Origin: Verrucomicrobiota bacterium
GTDB taxonomy: Bacteria > Verrucomicrobiota > Verrucomicrobiia > Limisphaerales > UBA9464
DNA length: 10,793 nucleotides
Assembly: GCA_026397675.1 (NCBI GenBank)
Contig: JAPLUH010000226.1
Span: 1-10,793, forward strand
Reading direction: 5' to 3'
The notes below the pieces were generated by a model. It saw nothing but the letters and a program-made list of their open reading frames with translations. It was not told the origin of the DNA and did no database searches. Of the stretch, positions 1 to 6,281 are shown in pieces. Position numbers and translations under genes: made by a program. Numbering within the stretch: position 1 is the first letter of the stretch; each line of letters starts with the position of its first letter.

Positions 1-507
1 CTTCAGTTCCAGGAGGGTGTCCCGAACACTCTTCTTGGCGAGCCAAGCCAGATGCAGAATTTCCACGGCGGTGAAGCACTTGAGCTGCAGGCGCGGATCG
101 ACCGCCTTCAAGGCCCTCAAGAACCCGGTGTAGTAGGAGAATGGCAGCGATGGGTGCAGCCCGCCGACGATGTGAAGTTCGGTAATGCCCACGGCCAGCG
201 CCTCACGGGCCTTGGACACCATTTGTTCTTCGGTGAGTTGAAACCCGTCGTTGTCGCGCTTCTTGCGGCTGAAGGCGCAGAACTGGCAGCTTAAGATGCA
301 GTAATTCGAATAGTTGATAGACCGGTTGAGAATGTACGAGGCCTTGCGCCCGTTGCGACGCTGGTTGGCGAAGTCCGCCATCGAAGCCAGTGCGTTGAGG
401 TCCTTTGTCTGGAACAAGCGCAGCCCCTCCTCGGGCGTCAGTCGCTCGCCGGCGATGACCTTGTCCCGAATGGCCTGCAGCCCGTCGGGGCGATTGAACA
501 AATCCAC
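1..507 (-). CDS. mqnE: Aminodeoxyfutalosine synthase MqnE, N-terminal half (cut by left edge)
   Basis: Radical-SAM enzyme of the futalosine route to menaquinone. The family joins SAM to 3-[(1-carboxyvinyl)oxy]benzoate to give aminodeoxyfutalosine in the cytoplasm. The first 169 codons are present; the family is usually about 370 residues, so the C-terminal part lies outside the window. The 4Fe-4S motif CxxxCxxC is at C70, C74 and C77 (read as YCILSCQFCAF). A later segment reads HIVGGLHPSLPFSYY, then KCFTAVEI. The HIVGGLHP form favours MqnE over its paralogue MqnC, where I would expect a QGGLNP-like segment. I place the start at a GTG (505-507) because the following residues match the usual N-terminus (a GERLTPEEGLRLF segment near residues 20-32). 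There is no ATG nearby and no clear ribosome binding site. An in-frame TTG lies a few codons upstream, so the start is uncertain. The gene diverges from the lipoprotein gene at 615. Confidence 0.9.
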   Translation of the reverse strand, partial: MDLFNRPDGLQAIRDKVIAGERLTPEEGLRLFQTKDLNALASMADFANQRRNGRKASYILNRSINYSNYCILSCQFCAFSRKKRDNDGFQLTEEQMVSKAREALAVGITELHIVGGLHPSLPFSYYTGFLRALKAVDPRLQLKCFTAVEILHLAWLAKKSVRDTLLELK

Positions 508-614
508 GGTCTTAAGAAACAGCAAACAGGGCCCGACGCAACTCGTGCGTGCACGGGATCCTTCGGGCAAGGAAGGGGGTTTCCAGTCTCACGGGATATG
601 GGCATGGTCCGGGC
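508..614. promoter_or_regulatory. Divergent intergenic region between mqnE and the LamG lipoprotein gene
   Basis: This 107-bp gap should hold the promoters of both divergent genes, but I see no convincing -35/-10 pair on either strand. It contains a short inverted repeat (cgtgc-gt-gcacg, 544-555) and the first copy of a 13-bp repeat (555-567). If the lipoprotein gene started at its upstream GTG (549), part of this region would be coding. The lipoprotein signal argues against that. Confidence 0.4.
555..567 (+). repeat. 13-bp direct repeat, copy 1 (gggatccttcggg)
   Basis: The sequence gggatccttcggg lies 47 bp before the lipoprotein start. An identical copy lies at 1485-1497, just after that gene and before the next. 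It contains the ggatcc palindrome and a cc-ttcg-gg core, which could form only a two-pair UUCG mini-hairpin. Function is unknown; it may be a shared regulatory site or chance. Confidence 0.4.
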
Positions 615-1484
615 ATGCGCATCCTTTGTCTGATGGCTTCAATGGTTCTGTTGGCCGGTTGCACGCTTGGTAAGGCTCCGTCGCGATTGGCATCGGCGTT
701 GGTATTCCACGCTCCGTTTGACCAGTCACCCGACGCGGTGGTGGGAGCGGGCGATCGGCGCTTCCAGACGGGGCCGAAATGGGATGCTCCCCGGAAGACG
801 ACGGCGGGGTTGCCGACGAATGGCGCCCTTTGGATTGATCCGCGCGCGGGCCGCCACGGGGGTGCGCTGCGCTTTGAAACGAAGGTTTCCGAGGTGGTGG
901 GGTTCCGGGTGCCGGGCAACTTCCCCTGGAAGCCCACGGCGTGGTCCGCGACGGTCAGTTTTTGGCTGAGGACCACTCCGGAGATCGACATACCCAAGGA
1001 GTATTCGGACGTGATCCAGATTACTTCCAAGGCCTGGGATGACGCCTCACTCTTTGTGGAATTCACCCCCGACAATAATCCCAAGCATTTGCGCCTAGGG
1101 ACTTATGCCGACAAAAACGTTTGGAATCCCGAGGGTAAGGACTGGGGCAAAATGCCGTTGTCGGAGAAGCCACTCATTGTTCTGACGCAACCGCCATTTC
1201 GGCGGGAGGAATGGCATCAGGTGGTCTTTACTTGCGAAAATTTCAACACTGGAAAGCCGGACGGTCGGGTGGCTCTCTATATCGATGGACAACCGGTGGG
1301 CCGCCTCTCGGATCGGCAGCACACCTACTCTTGGAATGGGGATGACGCGGTGATGATGCTTGGTTTGGGATACACGGGTTGGATGGATGACCTAGCGGTG
1401 TTCGATCGGGCCCTCACTGCTGACGAAGTTCTTGCCTTGAACCGGTTGCCGCACGGTGTCAGCGACCTTCATCGTGGGCACTAA
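615..1484 (+). CDS. LamG/concanavalin A-like jelly-roll lipoprotein
   Basis: Predicted exported lipoprotein of 289 residues. The frame is open from a GTG at 549, but starting at ATG 615 gives a short classic lipoprotein signal: Arg at position 2, a hydrophobic stretch, then the lipobox LLAGC with the lipidated cysteine at residue 16. The rest resembles a LamG-like jelly-roll fold: an opening LVFHAPFDQS strand, GGALRFETK near residue 84, SATVSFWLRT around 111-120, EEWHQVVFTCE, VALYIDGQPVGR, and the characteristic closing segment GWMDDLAVFDRALTADEV (255-272). Such domains commonly bind carbohydrate or act in adhesion on the cell surface. No catalytic residues are recognisable, so the ligand is unknown. 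It is followed 41 bp later by another exported protein on the same strand and is probably cotranscribed with it. Family assignment rests on strand pattern and the closing motif. Confidence 0.8.
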   Translation: MRILCLMASMVLLAGCTLGKAPSRLASALVFHAPFDQSPDAVVGAGDRRFQTGPKWDAPRKTTAGLPTNGALWIDPRAGRHGGALRFETKVSEVVGFRVPGNFPWKPTAWSATVSFWLRTTPEIDIPKEYSDVIQITSKAWDDASLFVEFTPDNNPKHLRLGTYADKNVWNPEGKDWGKMPLSEKPLIVLTQPPFRREEWHQVVFTCENFNTGKPDGRVALYIDGQPVGRLSDRQHTYSWNGDDAVMMLGLGYTGWMDDLAVFDRALTADEVLALNRLPHGVSDLHRGH

Positions 1485-1497
1485 GGGATCCTTCGGG
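1485..1497 (+). repeat. 13-bp direct repeat, copy 2 (gggatccttcggg)
   Basis: Exact second copy of the sequence at 555-567, starting one base after the lipoprotein stop codon and 29 bp before the start of the next gene. The two copies are 930 bp apart and diverge immediately after the 13-bp core (the next base is c in copy 1 and g here). Confidence 0.4.
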
Positions 1498-1515
1498 GCA
1501 CTTTCAATTTTCTCT

Positions 1516-1520
1516 GGAGA
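1516..1520 (+). promoter_or_regulatory. Ribosome binding site of the 1526 gene
   Basis: The sequence ggaga lies five bases before ATG 1526. It is one of the few clear Shine-Dalgarno sequences in the window and fixes the start of the second exported protein. Confidence 0.7.
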
Positions 1521-1525
1521 CACCT

Positions 1526-2455
1526 ATGGTCTTGGCCGTGCATCGCTTATCTTCGTGGCTCTGCCTGTTCCTGTTGGTCATGACCGTCCACGCTCAGGTG
1601 GATGTGAAGCTGGAGTTTGACCAGAACAAGTTTCTGACGGGTGAGACGAGTGAGGTCATCCTGAGGATTGCCAATTTCACCGGAGGGCCATTGCGGTTGG
1701 GCGAGCGCTCGGATTGGCTGCGATTCAGCATTGAGAACGTCTCGGGTGTGGGTGTCGCCAGTACCGCGGATTTGGATGAGACAGGGGCCTTCACCTTGAA
1801 GACCGGAGCTCGGGCGACGCTGCGGTTTAACCTGACCCCCTTGTTCAAGATCGATCAGGTGGGTCGCTATAATGTCTCGGCCACGGTCTACACCGGTTCC
1901 GGTGAAAATCATGTTATTACGGCCCCTGCGGAGTTTGAGGTAATGAACGGTGTGGTCTTGTGGGATCGGGAGTTCGGTGTCTTGGGAGGCAGTTCTGAAC
2001 GCCGCCGGTATGCCGTCATTCAGGCCAATTACCTCAAGCGGGCGCGCATTTTTGCCGTGATCACCAACCCGGAGGCTTCGGTGACTTATAAGGTGATTCC
2101 TTTGGGGACGGTCGTGTCCTTCAACCCTCCCTCCATGGCGATGGATGCTCAGAATCGATTGCACGTGCTCCACCAATATGGAGCCGACGACTATCTCCAT
2201 CACCGCATCCACGCCGACGGGATTGTGGCCGTGCGACACAACTATGTGTCCCGCGTGGGACGCCCCATGTTGGGAGTCGATGGCACGGGTGATGTGGCCG
2301 TCGTGCGGGCCACCCGGCGTGCAAGCAACCTGGACATTAGCCTTTCAGAAGACTCCGCCGGCTCCGGCACCAATGGCGTTGCCAATCCTTCCTCAAAGAC
2401 CAACTCCTTGATGGCTCCGACCTTGCCTCCGACCGGGGCCCCTAAGGCTCGCTGA
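1526..2455 (+). CDS. Secreted protein of unknown family, beta-rich N-terminal domain
   Basis: A 309-residue protein with a clear Sec signal peptide: Arg at residue 7, a hydrophobic core over residues 11-21, and a likely cleavage after HA at 23. No lipobox cysteine is seen. Residues 25 to about 140 look like an immunoglobulin-like beta sandwich of the 'intracellular/extracellular accessory' sort: alternating strands such as VKLEFDQNKFLTGE and VILRIANFTGG, followed by ATLRFNLTPLF and VGRYNVSATVYTG. A second part (about 145-265) contains VVLWDREFGVL, an AMDAQNRLHVLHQYG segment reminiscent of a single beta-propeller-like strand pair, and GVDGTGDVAVV. The last 40 or so residues are Ser/Thr/Asn/Pro-rich and probably disordered. 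I do not recognise the family and assign no function. It follows the LamG lipoprotein by 41 bp and may act with it at the envelope. Confidence 0.75.
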   Translation: MVLAVHRLSSWLCLFLLVMTVHAQVDVKLEFDQNKFLTGETSEVILRIANFTGGPLRLGERSDWLRFSIENVSGVGVASTADLDETGAFTLKTGARATLRFNLTPLFKIDQVGRYNVSATVYTGSGENHVITAPAEFEVMNGVVLWDREFGVLGGSSERRRYAVIQANYLKRARIFAVITNPEASVTYKVIPLGTVVSFNPPSMAMDAQNRLHVLHQYGADDYLHHRIHADGIVAVRHNYVSRVGRPMLGVDGTGDVAVVRATRRASNLDISLSEDSAGSGTNGVANPSSKTNSLMAPTLPPTGAPKAR

Positions 2456-2465
2456 TTTCAGGGGC
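2438..2465. terminator. Weak stem-loop between convergent genes, possible terminator
   Basis: gcccct (2438-2443) can pair with aggggc (2460-2465) across a 16-base loop. The stem spans the stop codon of the secreted-protein gene and faces the end of recF, which stops at 2485. There is no T-run on either side, so intrinsic termination is doubtful. An alternative 5-bp stem, aaggc/gcctt (2444-2448 with 2467-2471), overlaps it. Confidence 0.25.
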
Positions 2466-2484
2466 GGCCTTGTCGGGTGGGTAG

Positions 2485-3567
2485 CTACTCAGACCACTGA
2501 GCGAGGTGTCCCTTGTCGACCTTCCAGCGCAGGAGTTCACAACTCAATTGGCGAGGCCAGTTTTCCTCGGTGCATGTCATGAACACTTGCCCGCCCGCTC
2601 GGAAGGATTGCTGCAAGAGGGGAAGAAAGGCCGATCGGCGTCGGGTGTCTAATTCGCCCATGACGTCGTCGATGAGCAAGAGCGGCGGAGTCCCATAGAC
2701 GGCGGCGAGGTGCTCGGCTTGCGCCAGTTTCAGGGCAATGGCTAGGGTTCGTTTTTGGCCCTCACTGGTGTAGGGCGCTGCGGCGCGGTCATTCACTAGC
2801 AACGTCAGGTCATCGCGATGGGGACCGACGACCGTGGTTTTTAGAGCGCGTTCCCGGGCACGAGATTGAGACAGGGCCACGGCGAAGTCGCCGGTGACAC
2901 TGGGTTGATAGTGCAGCGCCAGTTCGTCGCTTTCGACCGCGATACGCCGGAAGGCGGATTGAACCCGCGGGGCCAATGCCGGCACGAAGTCTTGCCGAGC
3001 TGTGATCAGTGACTCACCGGCCAGAACGAGTTCTTGGGTGAATCCATCCAATTCGACGAGATCGACCACGGGTTGTTTGAGCAGCGCATTCCGGGACCGG
3101 AGAGCCTCGGCGTAGCGCATGAGCAGCGGCAAATAGCCCGGGATGGTCTGGGCCAAGAGCAGGTCCAGGAAGCGCCGTCGCCCTTGAGCCGGTCCCTTCA
3201 CTAGGGCTAGGTCTTCGGAACAAAAGACCACCGCTCGCAAGACACCAAAGTAATCCGCCAATTTTCGAATGGGCCGTTCATTGAGCGAGAGTTTGCGTTC
3301 CTTCGGCGACCAGTAGGCCTTAATTTCGCTGACCCCTTGGCCCTCCACCGAGCCGCCGACGAAGTAGCCCTTGGCCCCCTGCCGGATCATTTGAGCTCCG
3401 CCGCAGCCGCGGAACGATCGCAAGGTCGCCAACAGGTAGATGGCTTCCAGGATGTTGGTCTTACCCTGGGCATTGTTGCCCAGGAGGACGTGACAGCCGG
3501 GCCCGAACTCGGCGTCCAGCCGGACGTAATTCCGGAAGTCGCGCAGTTTGAGTCGGGACAGATGCAT
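2485..3567 (-). CDS. recF: DNA replication/repair protein RecF
   Basis: ABC/SMC-like ATPase that binds gapped DNA and, with RecO and RecR, helps load RecA during gap repair. At 360 residues it has normal family length. The start at 3567 gives the typical opening MHLSRLKLRDFRNY. Walker A is GNNAQGKT (30-37), followed by NILEAIYLL. The ABC signature TSEGQKR begins at residue 267. Walker B is LLLIDD (296-301), and the D-loop GELD is at 304-307. The frame stays open 450 bases further upstream, but that extension would overlap the M14 peptidase gene and lacks RecF-like sequence. There is no clear ribosome binding site. RecF is often encoded next to dnaA, dnaN or gyrB; here it instead follows a peptidase gene by 68 bp on the same strand. 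The gene converges with the secreted-protein gene. Confidence 0.95.
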   Translation of the reverse strand: MHLSRLKLRDFRNYVRLDAEFGPGCHVLLGNNAQGKTNILEAIYLLATLRSFRGCGGAQMIRQGAKGYFVGGSVEGQGVSEIKAYWSPKERKLSLNERPIRKLADYFGVLRAVVFCSEDLALVKGPAQGRRRFLDLLLAQTIPGYLPLLMRYAEALRSRNALLKQPVVDLVELDGFTQELVLAGESLITARQDFVPALAPRVQSAFRRIAVESDELALHYQPSVTGDFAVALSQSRARERALKTTVVGPHRDDLTLLVNDRAAAPYTSEGQKRTLAIALKLAQAEHLAAVYGTPPLLLIDDVMGELDTRRRSAFLPLLQQSFRAGGQVFMTCTEENWPRQLSCELLRWKVDKGHLAQWSE

Positions 3568-3635
3568 GCCAGCTGCAGTGTGGGAGTGAGGTGGCTGGAG
3601 TGTCCAAGCTGGAACACGCTCGCCGATAGATCCGC

Positions 3636-4442
3636 TCAAGTGCGGAGAGCCCGATGTTGCACGGCTGTTTGCACAGCATACTGCAGGGCTTTTGCCCGGA
3701 CGGGCAGCGGCCAGTCGGAGGGGGCTTCCAAAGTGTAGCCTTCTGCACAGCCATTCTGGAGCAACCAGAAGGACTCTGGCCAATCGGGCCGTTGCGTGGG
3801 ATCGATCGTGGGCCGGATGAGTCCTGGGGCGGTGGACTCTTTTCCGTCGATCCAGGGTGAGTGGTCGATGGGGCACACCGCACGCACCGACTCGAGGATG
3901 GGCTCGGCCAGCGAGGGCAGATTCCCGGGATTTAATTCGTAGAGGTAGAACCCGTGCGACTCCCAGTCTTCGTGCAGGCAAATCGAGACATCCCACGGCG
4001 GGAGCGAGGCAAGCCACTCGAGGTGGAGCCGGACCTCGGTCGAGCGGGGGACTCGGTAGTCGCGGTTCAGGTCGAGGCCCTCGGCATTTTCACGCGTGCC
4101 TAGCTCGCAGCCCTGGGGGTTGAGGCAGGGGCATATCCCCAGGTTGAGGTCGTCGGGCCAGGCATTGTCCCGGATCAAATCGCGCAGGGCCACCCGTCCG
4201 GCAGGTTCGTCGCCGTGGATTCCGGCTGAGAGGTAGCATCGCGGACCGGGTCGGCCGAGGCGGGACAGAAAGACGAGTTCATGAACACCCACCGCGGAGA
4301 CATGCTCGGTGAATCCGTTGCGGTTGGCTAGAAAGCGGATTTCCTTGAGGAGGCTTGCGGCGTCGATTCTCTCGCCGCGGTAGCCGGCGCGGTTGACTCC
4401 CAGACGCGGAGGAGGGGGCGAAGGATTGGGGACAGGCTCCAT
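3636..4442 (-). CDS. M14-family zinc carboxypeptidase-like protein (MpaA-like), cytosolic
   Basis: Predicted zinc metallopeptidase of 268 residues with no signal peptide. The M14 zinc and catalytic set is complete. The HxxE pair lies in AGIHGDEPAG (H76, E79), and the third zinc ligand is H157 in CLHEDWE. The substrate-binding stretch NPQGCELGTRENAEGLDLNRDY contains R117 and N126-R127. The general base is probably E239 in YTLEAPSD. The GTRENAxGxDLNR pattern resembles MpaA, the murein tripeptide amidase that removes the terminal diamino acid during wall recycling. Related succinylglutamate desuccinylase-like enzymes share this core, so the substrate is not settled. I chose ATG 4442; ATG 4481 is also possible, and neither has a strong ribosome binding site. 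The frame remains open to 4802, but that part overlaps the divergent ABC gene. The gene lies upstream of recF and may be cotranscribed with it. Confidence 0.85.
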   Translation of the reverse strand: MEPVPNPSPPPPRLGVNRAGYRGERIDAASLLKEIRFLANRNGFTEHVSAVGVHELVFLSRLGRPGPRCYLSAGIHGDEPAGRVALRDLIRDNAWPDDLNLGICPCLNPQGCELGTRENAEGLDLNRDYRVPRSTEVRLHLEWLASLPPWDVSICLHEDWESHGFYLYELNPGNLPSLAEPILESVRAVCPIDHSPWIDGKESTAPGLIRPTIDPTQRPDWPESFWLLQNGCAEGYTLEAPSDWPLPVRAKALQYAVQTAVQHRALRT

Positions 4443-4572
4443 GGGAATGATTCTCGGACGCAGACCGAAGCTTGAAGGCATTGGGAGGGGATCGCTAGTT
4501 TGGTCATCACGATTTCCCGCAGTCTGGTCACCGCAGGTTCTTTGCCTGCGAGCCGGCTCCAAGAAAATCTGA
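4443..4572. promoter_or_regulatory. Divergent regulatory region between M14 peptidase and ABC ATPase
   Basis: This 130-bp gap must promote both divergent genes. Two TGGTCA boxes in direct orientation (4501-4506 and 4525-4530) lie 24 bp apart, in the contexts tttggtcatca and tctggtcaccg. They could be a regulator site, though six bases is weak evidence. A hairpin follows at 4532-4550, and the palindrome agccggct is at 4551-4558. I see no confident -35/-10 pair. Confidence 0.35.
4532..4550. promoter_or_regulatory. Perfect 6-bp stem-loop just before the ABC ATPase start
   Basis: cgcagg (4532-4537) pairs exactly with cctgcg (4545-4550) around a seven-base loop, ending 22 bp before ATG 4573. In the mRNA it would sit close to the ribosome landing zone. 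It could be a small operator or a translational control element, or chance in GC-rich DNA. It has no T-run, so it is not an obvious terminator. Confidence 0.35.
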
Positions 4573-6069
4573 ATGCTTCCCGTGCCAACCCGACTAGAAC
4601 TCAACGGAATCGGAAAATCCTTCGGTGCCACCCAGGCGCTGCGGGCGGTGAGTCTGTCGCTGGGGGTGGGTGAGGCCCATGCCCTCATCGGGGAGAATGG
4701 GGCAGGGAAGAGCACGCTGCTCAAAATCTTGAGCGGAATCCATGAGCCGGATGCGGGTTCCATGATGCTCGACGGTGCTGAGTACCAGCCGGTTGATCCC
4801 ATTGCTGCCCAGCGTTCGGGCGTGGCGATGATTCATCAGGAACTCAATTTAGCTCCGCACCTGACGGTGGCTGAGAATATCACCCTGGGCGAAGAACCTG
4901 CCCGCTGGGGGTGGGTGGATCGGTCCCGTCAGCGGCAGTTGGCCACCGAGGCTCTGAGGCATCTGGGGGCTGAGAGTATTCCGCTGGACGCAGTCTCCGG
5001 GGAGTTGCCCATCGCCCAGCAGCAGCTTGTCGAGATCGCGCGGGCCCTGCGGTCAAAGCCGCGGGTGCTCATTCTCGATGAGCCGACGTCGAGCCTGACC
5101 CGTGCCGACACCGAGCACCTCTTTGCTGTGCTGGATCGCCTGCGCAAAGAGGGGGTGAGCCTGCTGTATGTCTCCCACTTCTTGGAGGAATCCCGCCGGG
5201 TTTGTTCGCGCTTCACGGTCTTGCGAGATGGCGCCAGCGTGGCCACGGGAGCGCTGTCGGATATTTCTAATCCGGAACTCATTCGGATCATGGTGGGGCG
5301 CGAGGTTCAGGATCTCTATCCCAGAAGCTCGCGCTCGTTGGGCGAGAATGTGTTTCGAGTTGCGGCGCTGCAAGGGATCGAGAAACCCCGCGCGGTGACC
5401 TTCAGTTTGCGGCGGGGAGAGGTCCTCGGGTTGTTTGGTCTGGTGGGTGCGGGTCGCTCCGAGACCTTGCGCGCTGCCTTCGGGTTGGATGCCATTCGGT
5501 CGGGGACAGTCCATTTGGGTGACTTAGATATTTCATCCAATTCTCCCCGGCAGCGTTGGGCCGAGGGAGTTGGCTTTCTGAGCGAAAATCGAAAGGAGGA
5601 CGGACTACTTCTGGCTCGAAGCATCGCGGAAAACTTGTTCATTACCCGGCCCGGAGACTTGGTGCGTTGGGGTTTTTGGCATCCGCCCTCGGAGCATCGG
5701 GAGGCCCAGGCATGGATGAAGCCTCTAGACATCCGTGCCCACAGTCATTCCCAGCCGGTCCATGAGCTCTCGGGTGGTAATCAGCAGAAAGTGGCCTTTG
5801 GGCGTCTGATGTACCACGACTCCCAAGTATTGCTCCTGGATGAACCAACCCGGGGCATTGATGTCGGCAGCAAGGTGCACATTTACCGTCAGATCGATGC
5901 GGCTGCATCGCAGGGCAAGGCGGTGGTGATGGCCAGTTCTTACCTGCCGGAACTCTTGGGGGTTTGTGACACCATCGGAGTTTTTCATCGAGGCCAGTTG
6001 GTGGCCCTCCGGCCGACTAATCAATGGACCGAAGCGTCCCTGTTGGCGGCAGCTGTCGAAGGGGAGTGA
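4573..6069 (+). CDS. Sugar-type ABC transporter ATPase (RbsA/MglA/XylG class), two fused ATPase domains
   Basis: Cytoplasmic energising subunit of a CUT2-class importer, 498 residues, the normal family length. The N-terminal domain has Walker A GENGAGKST (40-48), Q-loop HQELN, a degenerate signature SGELPIAQQQ (142-151), Walker B LILDE (166-170) and switch His202. The C-terminal domain has a degenerate Walker A, GLVGAGRSE (289-297), with Arg295 in place of the usual Lys. It also has the signature LSGGNQQ (399-405), Walker B VLLLDE (419-424) and no switch histidine. This asymmetry is normal for the class. The substrate could be ribose, galactose, xylose, autoinducer-2 or a nucleoside; the ATPase alone cannot tell. 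A stop codon directly precedes ATG 4573, which fixes the upstream limit. No permease or periplasmic binding-protein gene lies on either side, so partners must be elsewhere or lost. Confidence 0.93.
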   Translation: MLPVPTRLELNGIGKSFGATQALRAVSLSLGVGEAHALIGENGAGKSTLLKILSGIHEPDAGSMMLDGAEYQPVDPIAAQRSGVAMIHQELNLAPHLTVAENITLGEEPARWGWVDRSRQRQLATEALRHLGAESIPLDAVSGELPIAQQQLVEIARALRSKPRVLILDEPTSSLTRADTEHLFAVLDRLRKEGVSLLYVSHFLEESRRVCSRFTVLRDGASVATGALSDISNPELIRIMVGREVQDLYPRSSRSLGENVFRVAALQGIEKPRAVTFSLRRGEVLGLFGLVGAGRSETLRAAFGLDAIRSGTVHLGDLDISSNSPRQRWAEGVGFLSENRKEDGLLLARSIAENLFITRPGDLVRWGFWHPPSEHREAQAWMKPLDIRAHSHSQPVHELSGGNQQKVAFGRLMYHDSQVLLLDEPTRGIDVGSKVHIYRQIDAAASQGKAVVMASSYLPELLGVCDTIGVFHRGQLVALRPTNQWTEASLLAAAVEGE

Positions 6070-6281
6070 TCAGGGCTTGGCCTGGGTCGGAACCTTTTTC
6101 TATTGGATCGGTCGTGCTGGCTAAGTCTTCTTTTCAACAAGCGCTCGAGTTCGCTCGTTACGGGTCTCCAGTCGGCGAATAGGTGGTTCACGCGTCATCC
6201 CAACGCCATCGTTGCAGCTGAGGATCTCTTCGCCCGGACCTTGTCCTGAGGCGGCACTCAGGCCATGATCTGACCCATTCA
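6070..6281. other. 212-bp intergenic region before the NagB-like gene
   Basis: I found no credible gene or tRNA here; the longest reading frame noticed is about 22 codons from a GTG near 6113. A short T-run (6093-6097) follows the ABC gene without a strong hairpin, so termination there is uncertain. The promoter of the nagB-like/ruvX/truA run probably lies here. A perfect stem-loop is at its right end (6245-6262). Confidence 0.5.
6245..6262. promoter_or_regulatory. Perfect 6-bp stem-loop in the NagB-like leader
   Basis: cctgag (6245-6250) pairs with ctcagg (6257-6262) around a gcggca loop, ending 19 bp before ATG 6282. No Shine-Dalgarno sequence is visible between hairpin and start. It may influence translation or be an operator half-site pair; chance cannot be excluded. 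Confidence 0.3.

Noticed and set aside
549..614. Upstream GTG extension of the lipoprotein gene
   Set aside because: The extra 22 residues put a charged, non-conserved stretch before a textbook lipoprotein signal beginning at ATG 615.
512..1084. 190-codon minus-strand open frame opposite the lipoprotein gene
   Set aside because: It is antisense to a gene with a clear signal and LamG motif, and its translation is basic, low in recognisable structure and free of family motifs.
1547..2239. 230-codon minus-strand open frame opposite the secreted-protein gene
   Set aside because: A shadow frame of GC-rich coding DNA; the plus strand has a ribosome site, a signal peptide and coherent protein sequence.
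3337..3738. 133-codon plus-strand frame across the recF/M14 junction
   Set aside because: It is antisense to both genes and has no motif or start signal.
3568..4017. N-terminal extension of recF to 4017
   Set aside because: It would overlap most of the M14 peptidase's 3' half in another frame, and RecF's conserved start is at 3567. Its translation is Arg/Pro-rich shadow sequence.
4443..4802. N-terminal extension of the M14 gene to 4802
   Set aside because: It runs antisense through the first 230 bp of the ABC ATPase gene, including Walker A, and shows no M14-like sequence.
6070..6281. Possible tRNA or small gene in the gap before the NagB-like gene
   Set aside because: No cloverleaf, T-arm consensus or reading frame beyond about 22 codons could be found.
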